NCBI RefSeq assembly: GCF_016863515.1
Contig: NZ_BOPA01000019.1
Span: 1 to 64,000, forward strand
Length of the DNA: 64,000 nucleotides
Direction: 5' to 3'
Source of the DNA: Micromonospora gifhornensis
GTDB taxonomy: Bacteria; Actinomycetota; Actinomycetes; Mycobacteriales; Micromonosporaceae
Made by a program: the position numbers and the translations under genes. This document shows, piece after piece, positions 56,498 through 64,000 of the stretch (position 1 is its first letter; every line of letters begins with the position of its first letter). The notes under the pieces are model-generated. The model had not been told where the DNA came from. It was given only the letters and a program-made list of their open reading frames with translations, and did no database searches.

Positions 56498-58636
56498 TCA
56501 GTTGCCGGTGGTGAAACCGGTGATGTCCCCGACGCGGGTCAGCGCCGCGTGCGCGGCGGCGACGATCCGGTCAGGGGTGAAGCCGAACTGCTCGAACAGC
56601 ACCGAGTGCGGGGCGCTGGCGCCGTAGTGCTCCAGGCTGACGCTCTCGCCGCAGTCACCGACGATTCCGCGCCAGGACATCGCGATGCCCGCCTCCACGC
56701 TCACCCGGGCCTTTACCCCGCGCGGCAGCACCGACTCCCGGTACGCCTCGTCCTGCTCGAAGAACCACTCCTGGCAGGGCATCGACACCACCCGGGTCGG
56801 GGTGCCGTCGGCCTCCAGCCGCTCCCGGGCGGTCAGGCAGAGCTGCACCTCGGAGCCGGTGCCGATGATGATCACCTGCGGCTTGCCGTTGGACGCCTCG
56901 GCCAGCACGTAGCCGCCCTTGGCGACGCCGTCCGCACCGGCCAGCTGGGAGCGGTCCAGGGTCGGCAGCGGCTGGCGGCTCAACGCCAGCGCGGTCGGCC
57001 GGTCGGTGTGCTCCAGCGCCTGCCGCCACGCCCAGACCGTCTCGTTGGCGTCGGCCGGGCGGACCACGTCCAGGCCGGGGATGGCGCGCAGCGCGGTCAG
57101 GTGCTCCACCGGCTGGTGGGTCGGGCCGTCCTCGCCGAGGCCGATCGAGTCGTGCGTCCAGACGTAGGTCACCGGCAGCTTCATCAGCGCGGCCAGCCGT
57201 ACCGAGGGCCGCATGTAGTCGCTGAACACCAGGAAGGTGCCGCCGTACGGGCGGGTGCCGCCGTGCAGGGCGATGCCGTTGAGGATCGCGCCCATGGCGT
57301 GCTCACGGATGCCGAAGTGCAGCGTGCGGCCGTACTCGTGGCCGGGGAACTCCTTGGTGGCGTACTGGCTCGGCACGAAGGAGGGCTCGCCCTTCATCGT
57401 GGTGTTGTTGCTCTCGGCCAGGTCGGCGGAGCCACCCCACAGCTCGGGCAGCACCGGGGCGAGGGCGCCCAGCACCTTGCCCGAGGCGGCCCGGGTAGCC
57501 ACGCCCTTGGCGTCGGCCGGGAACTCCGGCAGCGCCTCCGTCCAGCCCTCCGGCAGGGCCCGCGCGGCCAGCCGGTCGTAGAGCGCGCGACGCTGCGGGT
57601 TGGCCTCGGACCAGGCGCCGAAGGCGGTGGTCCACTCCTGCTGCTCGGCCTCGCCGCGGCGCAGGGCACCCCGGGCGTGGGCGAGCACCTCCTCGGTGAC
57701 CTCGAACGAACCGGCCGGGTCGAAGCCGAGGATCTCCTTGGTGGCGGCCACCTCGTCGGCGCCGAGCGCCGAGCCGTGGATCTTGCCGGTGTTCTGCTTG
57801 TTCGGTGCCGGCCAGCCGATGATGGTGCGCAGCGCGATGAACGACGGACGGCCGGTCTCCGCCCTGGCGGCCAGCAGCGCCGCGTACAGCTCCTCGACGT
57901 TCTCGTGGTAGTCGCCCTGGTCGGCGTCGCCACGTCGCCAGTCGACCGTCTGCACGTGCCAGCCGTACGCCGCGTAGCGGGCCGACACGTCCTCGCTCAT
58001 CGCGATGCGGGTGTCGTCCTCGATCGAGATCTCGTTGTCGTCGTAGATCACGCAGAGGTTGCCCAGCTGCTGGTGACCGGCGAGGGCGCTGGCCTCGTGG
58101 CTGATGCCCTCCTCGATGTCACCGTCGGAGGCGATGCACCAGATGTGGTGGTCGAACACCGACTCGCCCGGCTCGGTCTCGGGGTCGAACAGACCACGCT
58201 CGCGGCGCGCCGCCATGGCCATGCCGACGGCGTTGCCCAGACCCTGCCCGAGCGGGCCGGTGGTGGTCTCCACGCCCGGGGTGTGCCCGTGCTCCGGGTG
58301 GCCCGGGGTGAGCGAGCCCCACTGCCGCAGCGACTTCAGGTCGTCCAGGCTGAGCGGGTAGCCGGCCAGGAAGAGCTGGATGTACAGCGTCAGGCTGGAG
58401 TGGCCGGCGGACAGCACGAAGCGGTCCCGACCGGGCCACGACGGGTCGGCCGGGTTGTGCCGCATGACCCGGTTGAACAACAGGTATGCCGCGGGGGCGA
58501 GACTCATCGCCGTACCGGGGTGGCCGTTGCCGGATTTCTCCACGGCGTCCATGGCCAGCACGCGGACGGTGTCCACGGCACGGCGGTCGAGGTCGGACCA
58601 GTCAAGTGCGGGGTGCTCGGGTCGTTTGGCAGCCAC
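56498..58636 (-). CDS. tkt: Transketolase
   Basis: A 712-residue thiamine diphosphate enzyme transferring two-carbon units. [17 protein letters not shown] (about 39-55) and [15 protein letters not shown] line the active site. The TPP motif starts at [13 protein letters not shown] (about 170, the GDG motif) and runs to the NEIS segment near 201. [19 protein letters not shown] (about 495) is the pyrimidine-domain signature. Full length. GTG 58636 has GAGGAG upstream. First gene of the leftward pentose-phosphate block. Confidence 0.97.
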   Translation of the reverse strand: MAAKRPEHPALDWSDLDRRAVDTVRVLAMDAVEKSGNGHPGTAMSLAPAAYLLFNRVMRHNPADPSWPGRDRFVLSAGHSSLTLYIQLFLAGYPLSLDDLKSLRQWGSLTPGHPEHGHTPGVETTTGPLGQGLGNAVGMAMAARRERGLFDPETEPGESVFDHHIWCIASDGDIEEGISHEASALAGHQQLGNLCVIYDDNEISIEDDTRIAMSEDVSARYAAYGWHVQTVDWRRGDADQGDYHENVEELYAALLAARAETGRPSFIALRTIIGWPAPNKQNTGKIHGSALGADEVAATKEILGFDPAGSFEVTEEVLAHARGALRRGEAEQQEWTTAFGAWSEANPQRRALYDRLAARALPEGWTEALPEFPADAKGVATRAASGKVLGALAPVLPELWGGSADLAESNNTTMKGEPSFVPSQYATKEFPGHEYGRTLHFGIREHAMGAILNGIALHGGTRPYGGTFLVFSDYMRPSVRLAALMKLPVTYVWTHDSIGLGEDGPTHQPVEHLTALRAIPGLDVVRPADANETVWAWRQALEHTDRPTALALSRQPLPTLDRSQLAGADGVAKGGYVLAEASNGKPQVIIIGTGSEVQLCLTARERLEADGTPTRVVSMPCQEWFFEQDEAYRESVLPRGVKARVSVEAGIAMSWRGIVGDCGESVSLEHYGASAPHSVLFEQFGFTPDRIVAAAHAALTRVGDITGFTTGN

Positions 58637-58915
58637 GGTGGTTAGTGCTCCTCGGCGAGATGGGCGGAACCCTCACTGGTGACCCTATCGAGCGTCCCGG
58701 AACGTGCGCCCGAGGATCTCAGCATGCTGGTCTGTACGGTTCGCCCCGGCCGGCCGGTTCAGCTGGGACGATCAGCCTCCGGTGTGACGGTTCGCACCGT
58801 TGCCGGGTCGCCCGGGCAGCCAAAACGACAACGCGTAGTGTGTGGGGCGGTTGTGTGTGGATCCGACGGGTCCGACCGCCCGATCTCCCCTGGCGACGCC
58901 GGAAGGTGGCAATCC

Positions 58916-59872
58916 GTGAGCATGATCACCGAGCGCCCGGTCAGTGACCCTGCCGGGGAGTCGCCGGTGCGCTCGGCGGAGCACTCGCCGGCCCGGTCCC
59001 GCGACGTGCGGGCGGTGGTGGCCGCGTACGTGTCGTTGACCAAGCCGCGCATCGTCGAGCTGCTGCTGGTCACCACCGTGCCGGCGATGATGCTCGCGCA
59101 CGGCGGGCTGCCGTCGCTGTGGCTGGTCGCGGTGGTGCTCGTCGGCGGCTCGCTCGCCGCCGGTGCCGCCAGTGTCCTCAACTGCTACATCGACCGCGAC
59201 ATCGACCAGGTGATGCGGCGGACCAAGCGTCGGCCGCTGCCCGCGCACACCGTGACGCCGCGTAACGCCCTGATCTTCGGTCTGGTGCTGGCGGTGGTCT
59301 CGGTCGTGCTGATGGCGGCCTTCACCAACCTGCTCGCCGCCGGGCTGACCCTGGCCGCGATCGTCTACTACGACCTGGTCTACACGCTGTGGTTGAAGCG
59401 GACCACCACGGCGAACACCTTCTGGGGCGGGGCCTGCGGGGCCGCGCCGGTGTTGATCGGCTGGGCGGCGGTGACCGGTTCGCTGTCGCCGGTGGCCTGG
59501 GGGCTGTTCGCGGTGGTCTTCTTCTGGCAGATGCCGCACTTCTACCCCCTGGCGATGAAGTACAAGGACGACTACGCCCGCGCGGGCATTCCGATGCTGC
59601 CGGTGGTGGCCTCCGTCCGGCGGGTGAACGCCGAGATCGTGTTCTTCGCCTGGCTGACGGTGCTCTCCTCGCTGGCCGTCTGGGCGCTGGGCCTGAGCCC
59701 GGTGTACGGCGTTCCGACGCTGGTGGTGGGCGCGATCTTCATCGTCGAGGCGCACAAGCTGGCCGGGCGGGCCCGGCGGGGCGAGGCGGTCAAGCCGATG
59801 CGGCTGTTCCACTGGTCCACGACCTACCTGACCATCGTCTTCGCCGCCGCCGCCCTCGACGCGCTCCTCTGA
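58916..59872 (+). CDS. ctaB: Heme o synthase (protoheme IX farnesyltransferase)
   Basis: A 318-residue UbiA-family membrane prenyltransferase adding a farnesyl group to heme b on the way to heme a for cytochrome oxidase. The Mg-diphosphate motifs are [20 protein letters not shown] (about 95-114) and, in the second half, [20 protein letters not shown] (about 214-233). About nine hydrophobic helices are visible. GGAAGG precedes GTG 58916; an ATG two codons later is an alternative. Divergent from tkt; ctaA lies 1.6 kb away rather than adjacent. Confidence 0.95.
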   Translation: MSMITERPVSDPAGESPVRSAEHSPARSRDVRAVVAAYVSLTKPRIVELLLVTTVPAMMLAHGGLPSLWLVAVVLVGGSLAAGAASVLNCYIDRDIDQVMRRTKRRPLPAHTVTPRNALIFGLVLAVVSVVLMAAFTNLLAAGLTLAAIVYYDLVYTLWLKRTTTANTFWGGACGAAPVLIGWAAVTGSLSPVAWGLFAVVFFWQMPHFYPLAMKYKDDYARAGIPMLPVVASVRRVNAEIVFFAWLTVLSSLAVWALGLSPVYGVPTLVVGAIFIVEAHKLAGRARRGEAVKPMRLFHWSTTYLTIVFAAAALDALL

Positions 59873-59920
59873 GCGCGTTCCGCCGAGACGCCCGGTAGGT
59901 CCCGTTTCGACGCCGCAGTA

Positions 59921-59943
59921 TAGGAAGGGTTCCTTCTTATCAA
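59921..59943. repeat. Half-copy of the palindromic repeat family
   Basis: AGGAAGGGTTCCTTCTTA (within 59921-59943) matches the left module of copies 1 and 2 apart from TT for CC at the centre. It lies 48 bp after the ctaB stop. The second module is absent. From 59944 to about 60158 there is no gene; the stretch 60035-60170 is clearly richer in A/T than its surroundings. Confidence 0.6.
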
Positions 59944-60158
59944 GTGGCAGCAGTCGATGTGGGTGTCTGAATTGTCGCCGTAGGTAGGCCACGACGGGTT
60001 CCGCGTGTTCCTGGCCGATTGGGCCCCATCTGACCGGTGGTTATGGCCGATTTAGACCGGATAAATACGGGCGAAAAGGTATCCCGTTTCCCTAAACCTT
60101 TGCGTTATCGGTATCACAAAAAGCTTACGGTTCTCCTACCTTCGGCACCTTGTTTGCT

Positions 60159-60164
60159 TAGGCT
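60159..60164 (+). promoter_or_regulatory. -10 element of the 111-residue gene (leaderless)
   Basis: TAGGCT ends 7 nt before ATG 60172, at the end of an AT-rich stretch; no Shine-Dalgarno. Confidence 0.5.
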
Positions 60165-60171
60165 TCTCGTT

Positions 60172-60507
60172 ATGGCAGATGGTTCCGATACGACGCTGAC
60201 GGCTGAACAGACCCCCTCCGGCTCGGCCCCCAACGGGCTGGTCGCGGGGATCAGGTCGTTCGCCGCCGGACATGGCGGGGCGAAAGCGGTCATCGAGTAC
60301 GTCGGCAAGCGAGGTGCCCGGATCGTCCTGGTGGGTTCGGACGGTGCCTGGGGAGACCAGTTCGCAGAGGACACGGTCGTCGCCCGGGAGGCCTGCGCGC
60401 AGGCCGGGGTTGCCGTGGAGAACGCCTGGGAGCGGGAACTGATGGACCAGATGCGCCCGAGCAACGACCTTTGGCGTTCGATGGCCCGTCGCACGATGGC
60501 CCGTTGA
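60172..60507 (+). CDS. Conserved small hypothetical next to ATP-grasp enzyme
   Basis: A 111-residue soluble protein of unknown function. It shows a central beta-strand (ARIVLVGSDGAWGDQFA) flanked by helices (AKAVIEYVGKR; TVVAREACAQAGVAV) and a basic C-terminus ending ARRTMAR. No catalytic or DNA-binding motif is recognised. It lies 6 bp before the ATP-grasp gene, so the pair is surely co-transcribed. An earlier in-frame ATG (60037) is rejected because it lies in AT-rich noncoding-looking sequence. Confidence 0.75.
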   Translation: MADGSDTTLTAEQTPSGSAPNGLVAGIRSFAAGHGGAKAVIEYVGKRGARIVLVGSDGAWGDQFAEDTVVAREACAQAGVAVENAWERELMDQMRPSNDLWRSMARRTMAR

Positions 60508-60513
60508 CATAAA

Positions 60514-61440
60514 TTGACCGACCACCACCACCAGCCGGCCCGGGGGAAACCCCGGGTCGCTCTCGTCACCTGTACCGAATTCGCCGATCTCGAAGCGGAC
60601 GATCGCCTCGTGATCGCACCGCTGGCCGCCCGCGACATCGCCGCCGAACCGGTCGTCTGGGACGACCCGGCCGTCGACTGGGCCGACTACGACCTGGTCG
60701 TGCTCCGCTCACCCTGGGACTACATGTCCCGCCGCGACGACTTCGTCGCCTGGGCGGCCCGGGTGCCCCGACTGGTCAACCCGGCCGACGTGGTGCGCTG
60801 GAACACCGACAAGCGCTACCTCGACGAACTGCGTGCCGCCGGGGTGCCGACCGTACCCACCGGCTGGGTGCTGCCCGGTGAGTCGTGGCAGCCGCCCGCC
60901 GACGACGGCGAGTACGTCGTCAAACCGTCGATCAGCGCCGGCAGCCAGGACACCGGCCGCTACGACCTGACCGACCCGGAGCACCGGGACCTCGCCGTGG
61001 CGCACGTACGCCGGCTCGGCGACGCCGGTCGGATCGCCATGATCCAGCCGTACCTGCGCGCGGTGGACACCGCCGGGGAGACCGCGCTGCTCTACCTCGC
61101 CGGCCCGCAGGGGCTGGCGTTCAGCCACGCCATCCGCAAGGGGCCGATGCTGTCCGGTCCCGACCTGGGCACCGAAGGGCTGTACAAGCCCGAGGAGATC
61201 AGCCCGCGTACCGCCACCGCAGACCAGCTCGCGGTGGCCGAGCGCACCCTGGCCGTGGTGCCCGGCGGGACGGACCGCCTGCTCTACGCCCGGGTGGACC
61301 TGATCCCCGGCCCGGACGGCACGCCGGTGCTTGTCGAGTTGGAGCTGACCGAGCCGTCCCTGTTCCTCGGCTACGCCGACGGCGCTCCGGAGCGCCTCGC
61401 CGAGGCCATCCACACACACCTGACCCACGCACCCGCCTGA
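60514..61440 (+). CDS. ATP-grasp domain protein
   Basis: A 308-residue protein of the ATP-grasp ligase fold. Visible parts are an N-terminal pre-ATP-grasp domain (VALVTCTEF, VLRSPWDYMSRRDDF at about 64-78), TDKRYLDELRAAGVPTVPTG (about 98-117), the nucleotide-binding VVKPSISAGSQDTGRYDL (about 136-153), AMIQPYL, and the metal-binding VELELTEPSLFL near 278. This matches RimK/glutathione-synthetase-like ligases that join a carboxylate to an amine or thiol; the substrate is unknown. TTG 60514 follows the upstream gene by 6 bp without a strong ribosome-binding site, suggesting coupled translation. Confidence 0.82.
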   Translation: MTDHHHQPARGKPRVALVTCTEFADLEADDRLVIAPLAARDIAAEPVVWDDPAVDWADYDLVVLRSPWDYMSRRDDFVAWAARVPRLVNPADVVRWNTDKRYLDELRAAGVPTVPTGWVLPGESWQPPADDGEYVVKPSISAGSQDTGRYDLTDPEHRDLAVAHVRRLGDAGRIAMIQPYLRAVDTAGETALLYLAGPQGLAFSHAIRKGPMLSGPDLGTEGLYKPEEISPRTATADQLAVAERTLAVVPGGTDRLLYARVDLIPGPDGTPVLVELELTEPSLFLGYADGAPERLAEAIHTHLTHAPA

Positions 61441-61503
61441 CCCGCGCCGCCGCCCGACCCCTACCGCCGACTCCGTCGGCTCAGGGGCGGGCGGGAGCGC
61501 GGG

Positions 61504-62475
61504 TCAGGCGTGGGCGGTGACCGGCTCCTGGGCGGGGGTGACGCTTCCGGGCGGCGTGGCCGGGCCGGTCGGGTCGGGGTGCGCCGGGCGGCGTTCGCGG
61601 ATCGACCAGAGCACCGACAGGGTGGCCAGCCAGACCAGGCAGGAGCCGAGCATGTGGGCGCCCACCAGCAGCACCGGCAGGTTGGTGAAGTACTGCACGA
61701 AGCCGATCACGCCCTGAGCCAGCTCGACGAGCAGCAGGGTGCGGACGGCCCGTACCGCCCCGGCCGGTGCACCGAGGGCGCGCAGCGCCAGCCACAGGCC
61801 GACGGTCAGGCCGATCAGCAGGAAGACCAGGTCGGCGTGCACCTGGGAGATGGTCTGCGGGTCCAGGCCGTTGCGGACCGCGTCGGCATCTCCGGCGTGC
61901 GGACCGCTGCCGGTGACCAGCACCCCGACGACGATCACCGCCGCGCTGACCACCACCGTGATCCAGGTCAGGGCCCGCAGCGCCGGGGGGACCAGGGCGA
62001 CCTTGGGGCCGTCGGGTTCGCGTACCTGCCGCCACAGGGCGTACGAGACGAGCAGCAGCAGCATCGAGACCACGAAGTGGATGCCCACGACCGAGGGGTG
62101 CAGCTGGGTGCGTACGGTGATGCCGCCGATCACGGCCTGCGCCACGATGCCCAGCACGACGGCCAGCACGAGGGGCAGCGCTCCCCGCCGACGCGGGCGG
62201 TGCGCCAGGACGGCCAGCAGGGCGGCGCCGGCGATCAGCACCAGGACGAAGGTGAGCAGCCGGTTGCCGAATTCGATCACCCCGTGCACGCCCATCTCGG
62301 CGGTCGTGGTGTAGGAATCATCGGTGCACCTGGGCCAGGTGGGGCAGCCGAGGCCCGAGGCGGTCAGCCGGACCGCCCCGCCGGTGACGACGATCACCAC
62401 GTTCGCCACGATGTTGGCGAACGCGAGGCGGCGGAGCAGCGTGCTGGAGACCGGGAACCGGGCAGGTCGCTTCAC
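61504..62475 (-). CDS. ctaA: Heme A synthase
   Basis: A 323-residue membrane enzyme oxidising the heme o methyl to a formyl group. Eight hydrophobic helices in two bundles; the heme-ligating His residues lie in EFGNRLLTF-adjacent GVHGVIEF (about 60), HPSVVGIHFV (about 125), SQVHADLVFL (about 215) and VGAHMLGSCL (about 275). CPTWPRC (about 44-50) gives the paired Cys of the first extracytoplasmic loop. GTG 62475 is supported by TAGGAT 7 nt upstream. Divergent from sufR, linking heme and Fe-S assembly loci. Confidence 0.95.
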   Translation of the reverse strand: MKRPARFPVSSTLLRRLAFANIVANVVIVVTGGAVRLTASGLGCPTWPRCTDDSYTTTAEMGVHGVIEFGNRLLTFVLVLIAGAALLAVLAHRPRRRGALPLVLAVVLGIVAQAVIGGITVRTQLHPSVVGIHFVVSMLLLLVSYALWRQVREPDGPKVALVPPALRALTWITVVVSAAVIVVGVLVTGSGPHAGDADAVRNGLDPQTISQVHADLVFLLIGLTVGLWLALRALGAPAGAVRAVRTLLLVELAQGVIGFVQYFTNLPVLLVGAHMLGSCLVWLATLSVLWSIRERRPAHPDPTGPATPPGSVTPAQEPVTAHA

Positions 62476-62482
62476 GGAGCGA

Positions 62483-62488
62483 ATCCTA
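62483..62488 (-). promoter_or_regulatory. -10 element of ctaA (leaderless)
   Basis: On the minus strand TAGGAT ends 7 nt before GTG 62475; no Shine-Dalgarno. Confidence 0.5.
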
Positions 62489-62572
62489 CGCACCGTAGTT
62501 GTCCCCGATCGGGTGACTCCGCCCTTTCGGTGGCTCGGATCACCGGACCCCCGTTTGCAGGGCCTGGTCGAA

Positions 62573-62583
62573 TTACGTAACGT
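62573..62583 (+). promoter_or_regulatory. sufR promoter -10 overlapping a palindrome
   Basis: TAACGT (62578-62583) ends 7 nt before GTG 62591, implying leaderless sufR. It overlaps the perfect 8-bp palindrome TTACGTAA (62573-62580), a plausible autoregulatory site for SufR, which represses its own operon in studied bacteria. Confidence 0.45.
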
Positions 62584-62590
62584 GGGCGTT

Positions 62591-63382
62591 GTGAAAAAGG
62601 CGGCAGGGCTCCCCGAGCACCCGTCGGCAGCCGATTCGGCCGCCGGCAGCTCGACGCCACCCGCCTCCACCAGGCCGGTAGCGGATGCTACTCCCAGCGC
62701 CGACTCGTCGACCCGCAGCCGGGTCACCCAGCTGCTGCTGGAGCGCCGCGCCGCCACCGCCGCTCAGCTGGGCGGCGCGCTGGGGCTCAGCCCGGCGGCG
62801 ATCCGCCGGCACCTCGACGCGATGCTCGCCGATGGTGACGTGGTCGCCCGCGAGCAGACGGTACGCGGTCACCGGGGGCGGGGCCGTCCGGCCAAGGTGT
62901 TCCTGCTGACCGATGCCGCGCGTAGCCGCTGCGGCACCCACCATTACGACAACATGGCCACCGCCGCGCTGCGGTGGATCGCCCGCACCGGTGGCCCTCG
63001 CGCGGTGGAGGAGTTCGCCGCCGAGCAGGTGGCCGCCCTGGAGGCGCGCTGTCAGGCGGCCCTGGCCGACGCCGGGGACGACCCGATGGCGCGGGCGGAG
63101 GCTCTCGCCGCCGCGCTGACCGCCGAGGGTTACGCTGCCAGTGCGTCCACGATCGCTTCCGGCGGCCAGCTGTGTCAGCACCACTGCCCGGTGGCGCACG
63201 TGGCCGCCGAGTTCCCTGCGCTGTGCGAGGCCGAGACCACGGTGATCTCCCGCCTGGTCGGCACGCACGTGCAACGTTTGGCCACCATCGCGCACGGTGA
63301 CGGGGTGTGCACCACGCACATTCCCGGTTCGCCGCCTGCCCAGTCCGGTACGACCGTCACCACTGTGAGGACAGATAGATGA
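62591..63382 (+). CDS. sufR: Fe-S cluster-sensing repressor SufR
   Basis: A 263-residue winged-helix regulator. The HTH is in RSRVTQLLLERRAATAAQLG and GLSPAAIRRHLDAM (about 42-75), with the wing RGHRGRGRPAKVFLLT. Near residue 200 GGQLCQHHCPVAHVAAEF and FPALCEAET hold the three cysteines known to bind an Fe-S cluster in this family, so DNA binding should respond to cluster status. A variable, Ser/Ala/Pro-rich N-terminus precedes the HTH. It overlaps sufB (ATGA), as usual for the first gene of an actinobacterial suf operon. Confidence 0.93.
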   Translation: MKKAAGLPEHPSAADSAAGSSTPPASTRPVADATPSADSSTRSRVTQLLLERRAATAAQLGGALGLSPAAIRRHLDAMLADGDVVAREQTVRGHRGRGRPAKVFLLTDAARSRCGTHHYDNMATAALRWIARTGGPRAVEEFAAEQVAALEARCQAALADAGDDPMARAEALAAALTAEGYAASASTIASGGQLCQHHCPVAHVAAEFPALCEAETTVISRLVGTHVQRLATIAHGDGVCTTHIPGSPPAQSGTTVTTVRTDR

Positions 63383-64000
63383 CCGAGCAGATCGTCCAGC
63401 CCCTGACCCAGGAGGAGCAGCTCGCCGCCCTCGGTAACTACGAGTACGGCTGGGCCGACCCGGACGTCGCCGGCGCTGTGGCTCAGCGTGGCCTCAACGA
63501 GGCGGTGGTGCGGGACATCTCGGCCAAGAAGAACGAGCCGGCCTGGATGCTCGACCTGCGGCTGAAGGGCCTGCGGCTGTTCGAGCGCAAGCCGATGCCG
63601 GCCTGGGGCGCCGACCTCACCGGGATCGACTTCGACAACATCAAGTACTTCGTGCGGTCCACCGAGAAGCAGGCCACCAGCTGGGAGGACCTGCCCGAGG
63701 ACATCAAGAACACCTACGACAGGCTGGGCATCCCCGAGGCGGAGAAGCAGCGGCTGGTCGCCGGTGTGGCGGCGCAGTACGAGTCCGAGGTGGTCTACCA
63801 CAAGATCCGTGAGGACCTGGAGGAGCAGGGTGTCGTCTTCCTCGACACCGATACCGCCCTCAAGGAGCACGAGGACATCTTCAAGGAGTACTTCGGCACG
63901 GTGATCCCGGTCGGCGACAACAAGTTCGCCGCGCTGAACACGTCCGTGTGGTCCGGTGGCTCGTTCATCTACGTGCCGAAGGGCGTGCACGTGGAGATCC
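63379..64000 (+). CDS. sufB: Fe-S cluster assembly scaffold SufB (partial)
   Basis: The first about 207 residues of SufB, cut by the window end; no stop codon is reached. MTEQIVQPLTQEEQLAALGN is followed by YEYGWADPD, NEPAWMLDLRLKGLRLFERK and YFVRSTEKQATSWEDLPEDI, then YHKIREDLEEQGVVFLDTDT and FIYVPKGVHVEI, the start of the beta-helix core. ATG 63379 overlaps the sufR stop as ATGA, with GAGGA 8 nt upstream. SufBCD is the scaffold complex building Fe-S clusters; sufD, sufC, sufS and sufU should follow. Confidence 0.95.
   Translation, partial: MTEQIVQPLTQEEQLAALGNYEYGWADPDVAGAVAQRGLNEAVVRDISAKKNEPAWMLDLRLKGLRLFERKPMPAWGADLTGIDFDNIKYFVRSTEKQATSWEDLPEDIKNTYDRLGIPEAEKQRLVAGVAAQYESEVVYHKIREDLEEQGVVFLDTDTALKEHEDIFKEYFGTVIPVGDNKFAALNTSVWSGGSFIYVPKGVHVEI

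Noticed and set aside
56549-58645. A 698-codon open frame antisense to transketolase
   Set aside because: Exactly shadows tkt; no ribosome-binding site or motif.

Overview
The window is a piece of a very GC-rich actinobacterial chromosome, most likely Micromonospora or a close relative in the Micromonosporaceae. The evidence is extreme G/C at third codon positions, many GTG/TTG starts, actinobacterial marker genes (rbpA, whiA, opcA, a mycothiol-dependent enzyme family, a DUF5753-type regulator, a CoaE-GrpB fusion) and a core gene order shared with other filamentous actinobacteria. The species cannot be named from sequence alone.

Region 1 (1-3117) is the right end of an integrated actinomycete element: a RepSA-like HUH replication initiator, a small companion gene and a serine recombinase facing the chromosome. 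The recombinase starts about 15 bp from the junction. Beyond it (3118-3426) is the beheaded C-terminal part of a methyltransferase gene, so the element appears to have integrated inside that gene.

Region 2 (3.4-28 kb): rpsA, coaE-grpB and uvrB, followed by a looser stretch with a Scr1-type regulator, a small monooxygenase-like protein, TerC, a beta-lactamase-like hydrolase, typA, two DedA proteins, a lytic transglycosylase, an MMPL exporter with a divergent MarR gene, a CocE/NonD hydrolase, a cell-wall-hydrolase-like orphan, a cold-shock protein, an MBL hydrolase, a mycothiol-dependent enzyme and rsgA.

Region 3 (28.1-45.8 kb): an unusual hairpin/G-rich intergenic region leads into uvrA. Then come a Tat/lipoprotein Rieske protein, a penicillin acylase-like enzyme with a discoidin domain, uvrC and recQ (convergent), a divergent GyrI-like/PhyH pair, an rRNA methyltransferase, and the rapZ-yvcK-whiA operon. 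All three uvr genes plus recQ lie within about 31 kb.

Region 4 (46-59 kb) is central carbon metabolism. gap-pgk-tpiA-secG-rbpA run rightward. They meet a leftward pentose-phosphate block transcribed tkt-tal-pgi-zwf-opcA-pgl. Region 5 (58.9-64 kb) has ctaB and ctaA (heme A synthesis) flanking an ATP-grasp pair, then sufR and the start of sufB, which opens the Fe-S assembly operon and runs off the window.

Three structural themes are not explained by the genes. (i) Ten genes have a TAnnnT -10 motif exactly 6-7 nt before the start codon and no Shine-Dalgarno, which suggests leaderless mRNAs, including uvrB, uvrC, recQ, sufR and ctaA. (ii) A 53-bp bipartite palindromic repeat occurs twice plus one half-copy, always just after a stop codon. 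(iii) The rsgA-uvrA gap holds a long inverted repeat flanked by pyrimidine- and purine-rich tracts with a G-quadruplex motif. All positions and motifs were read by eye; no searches were run.
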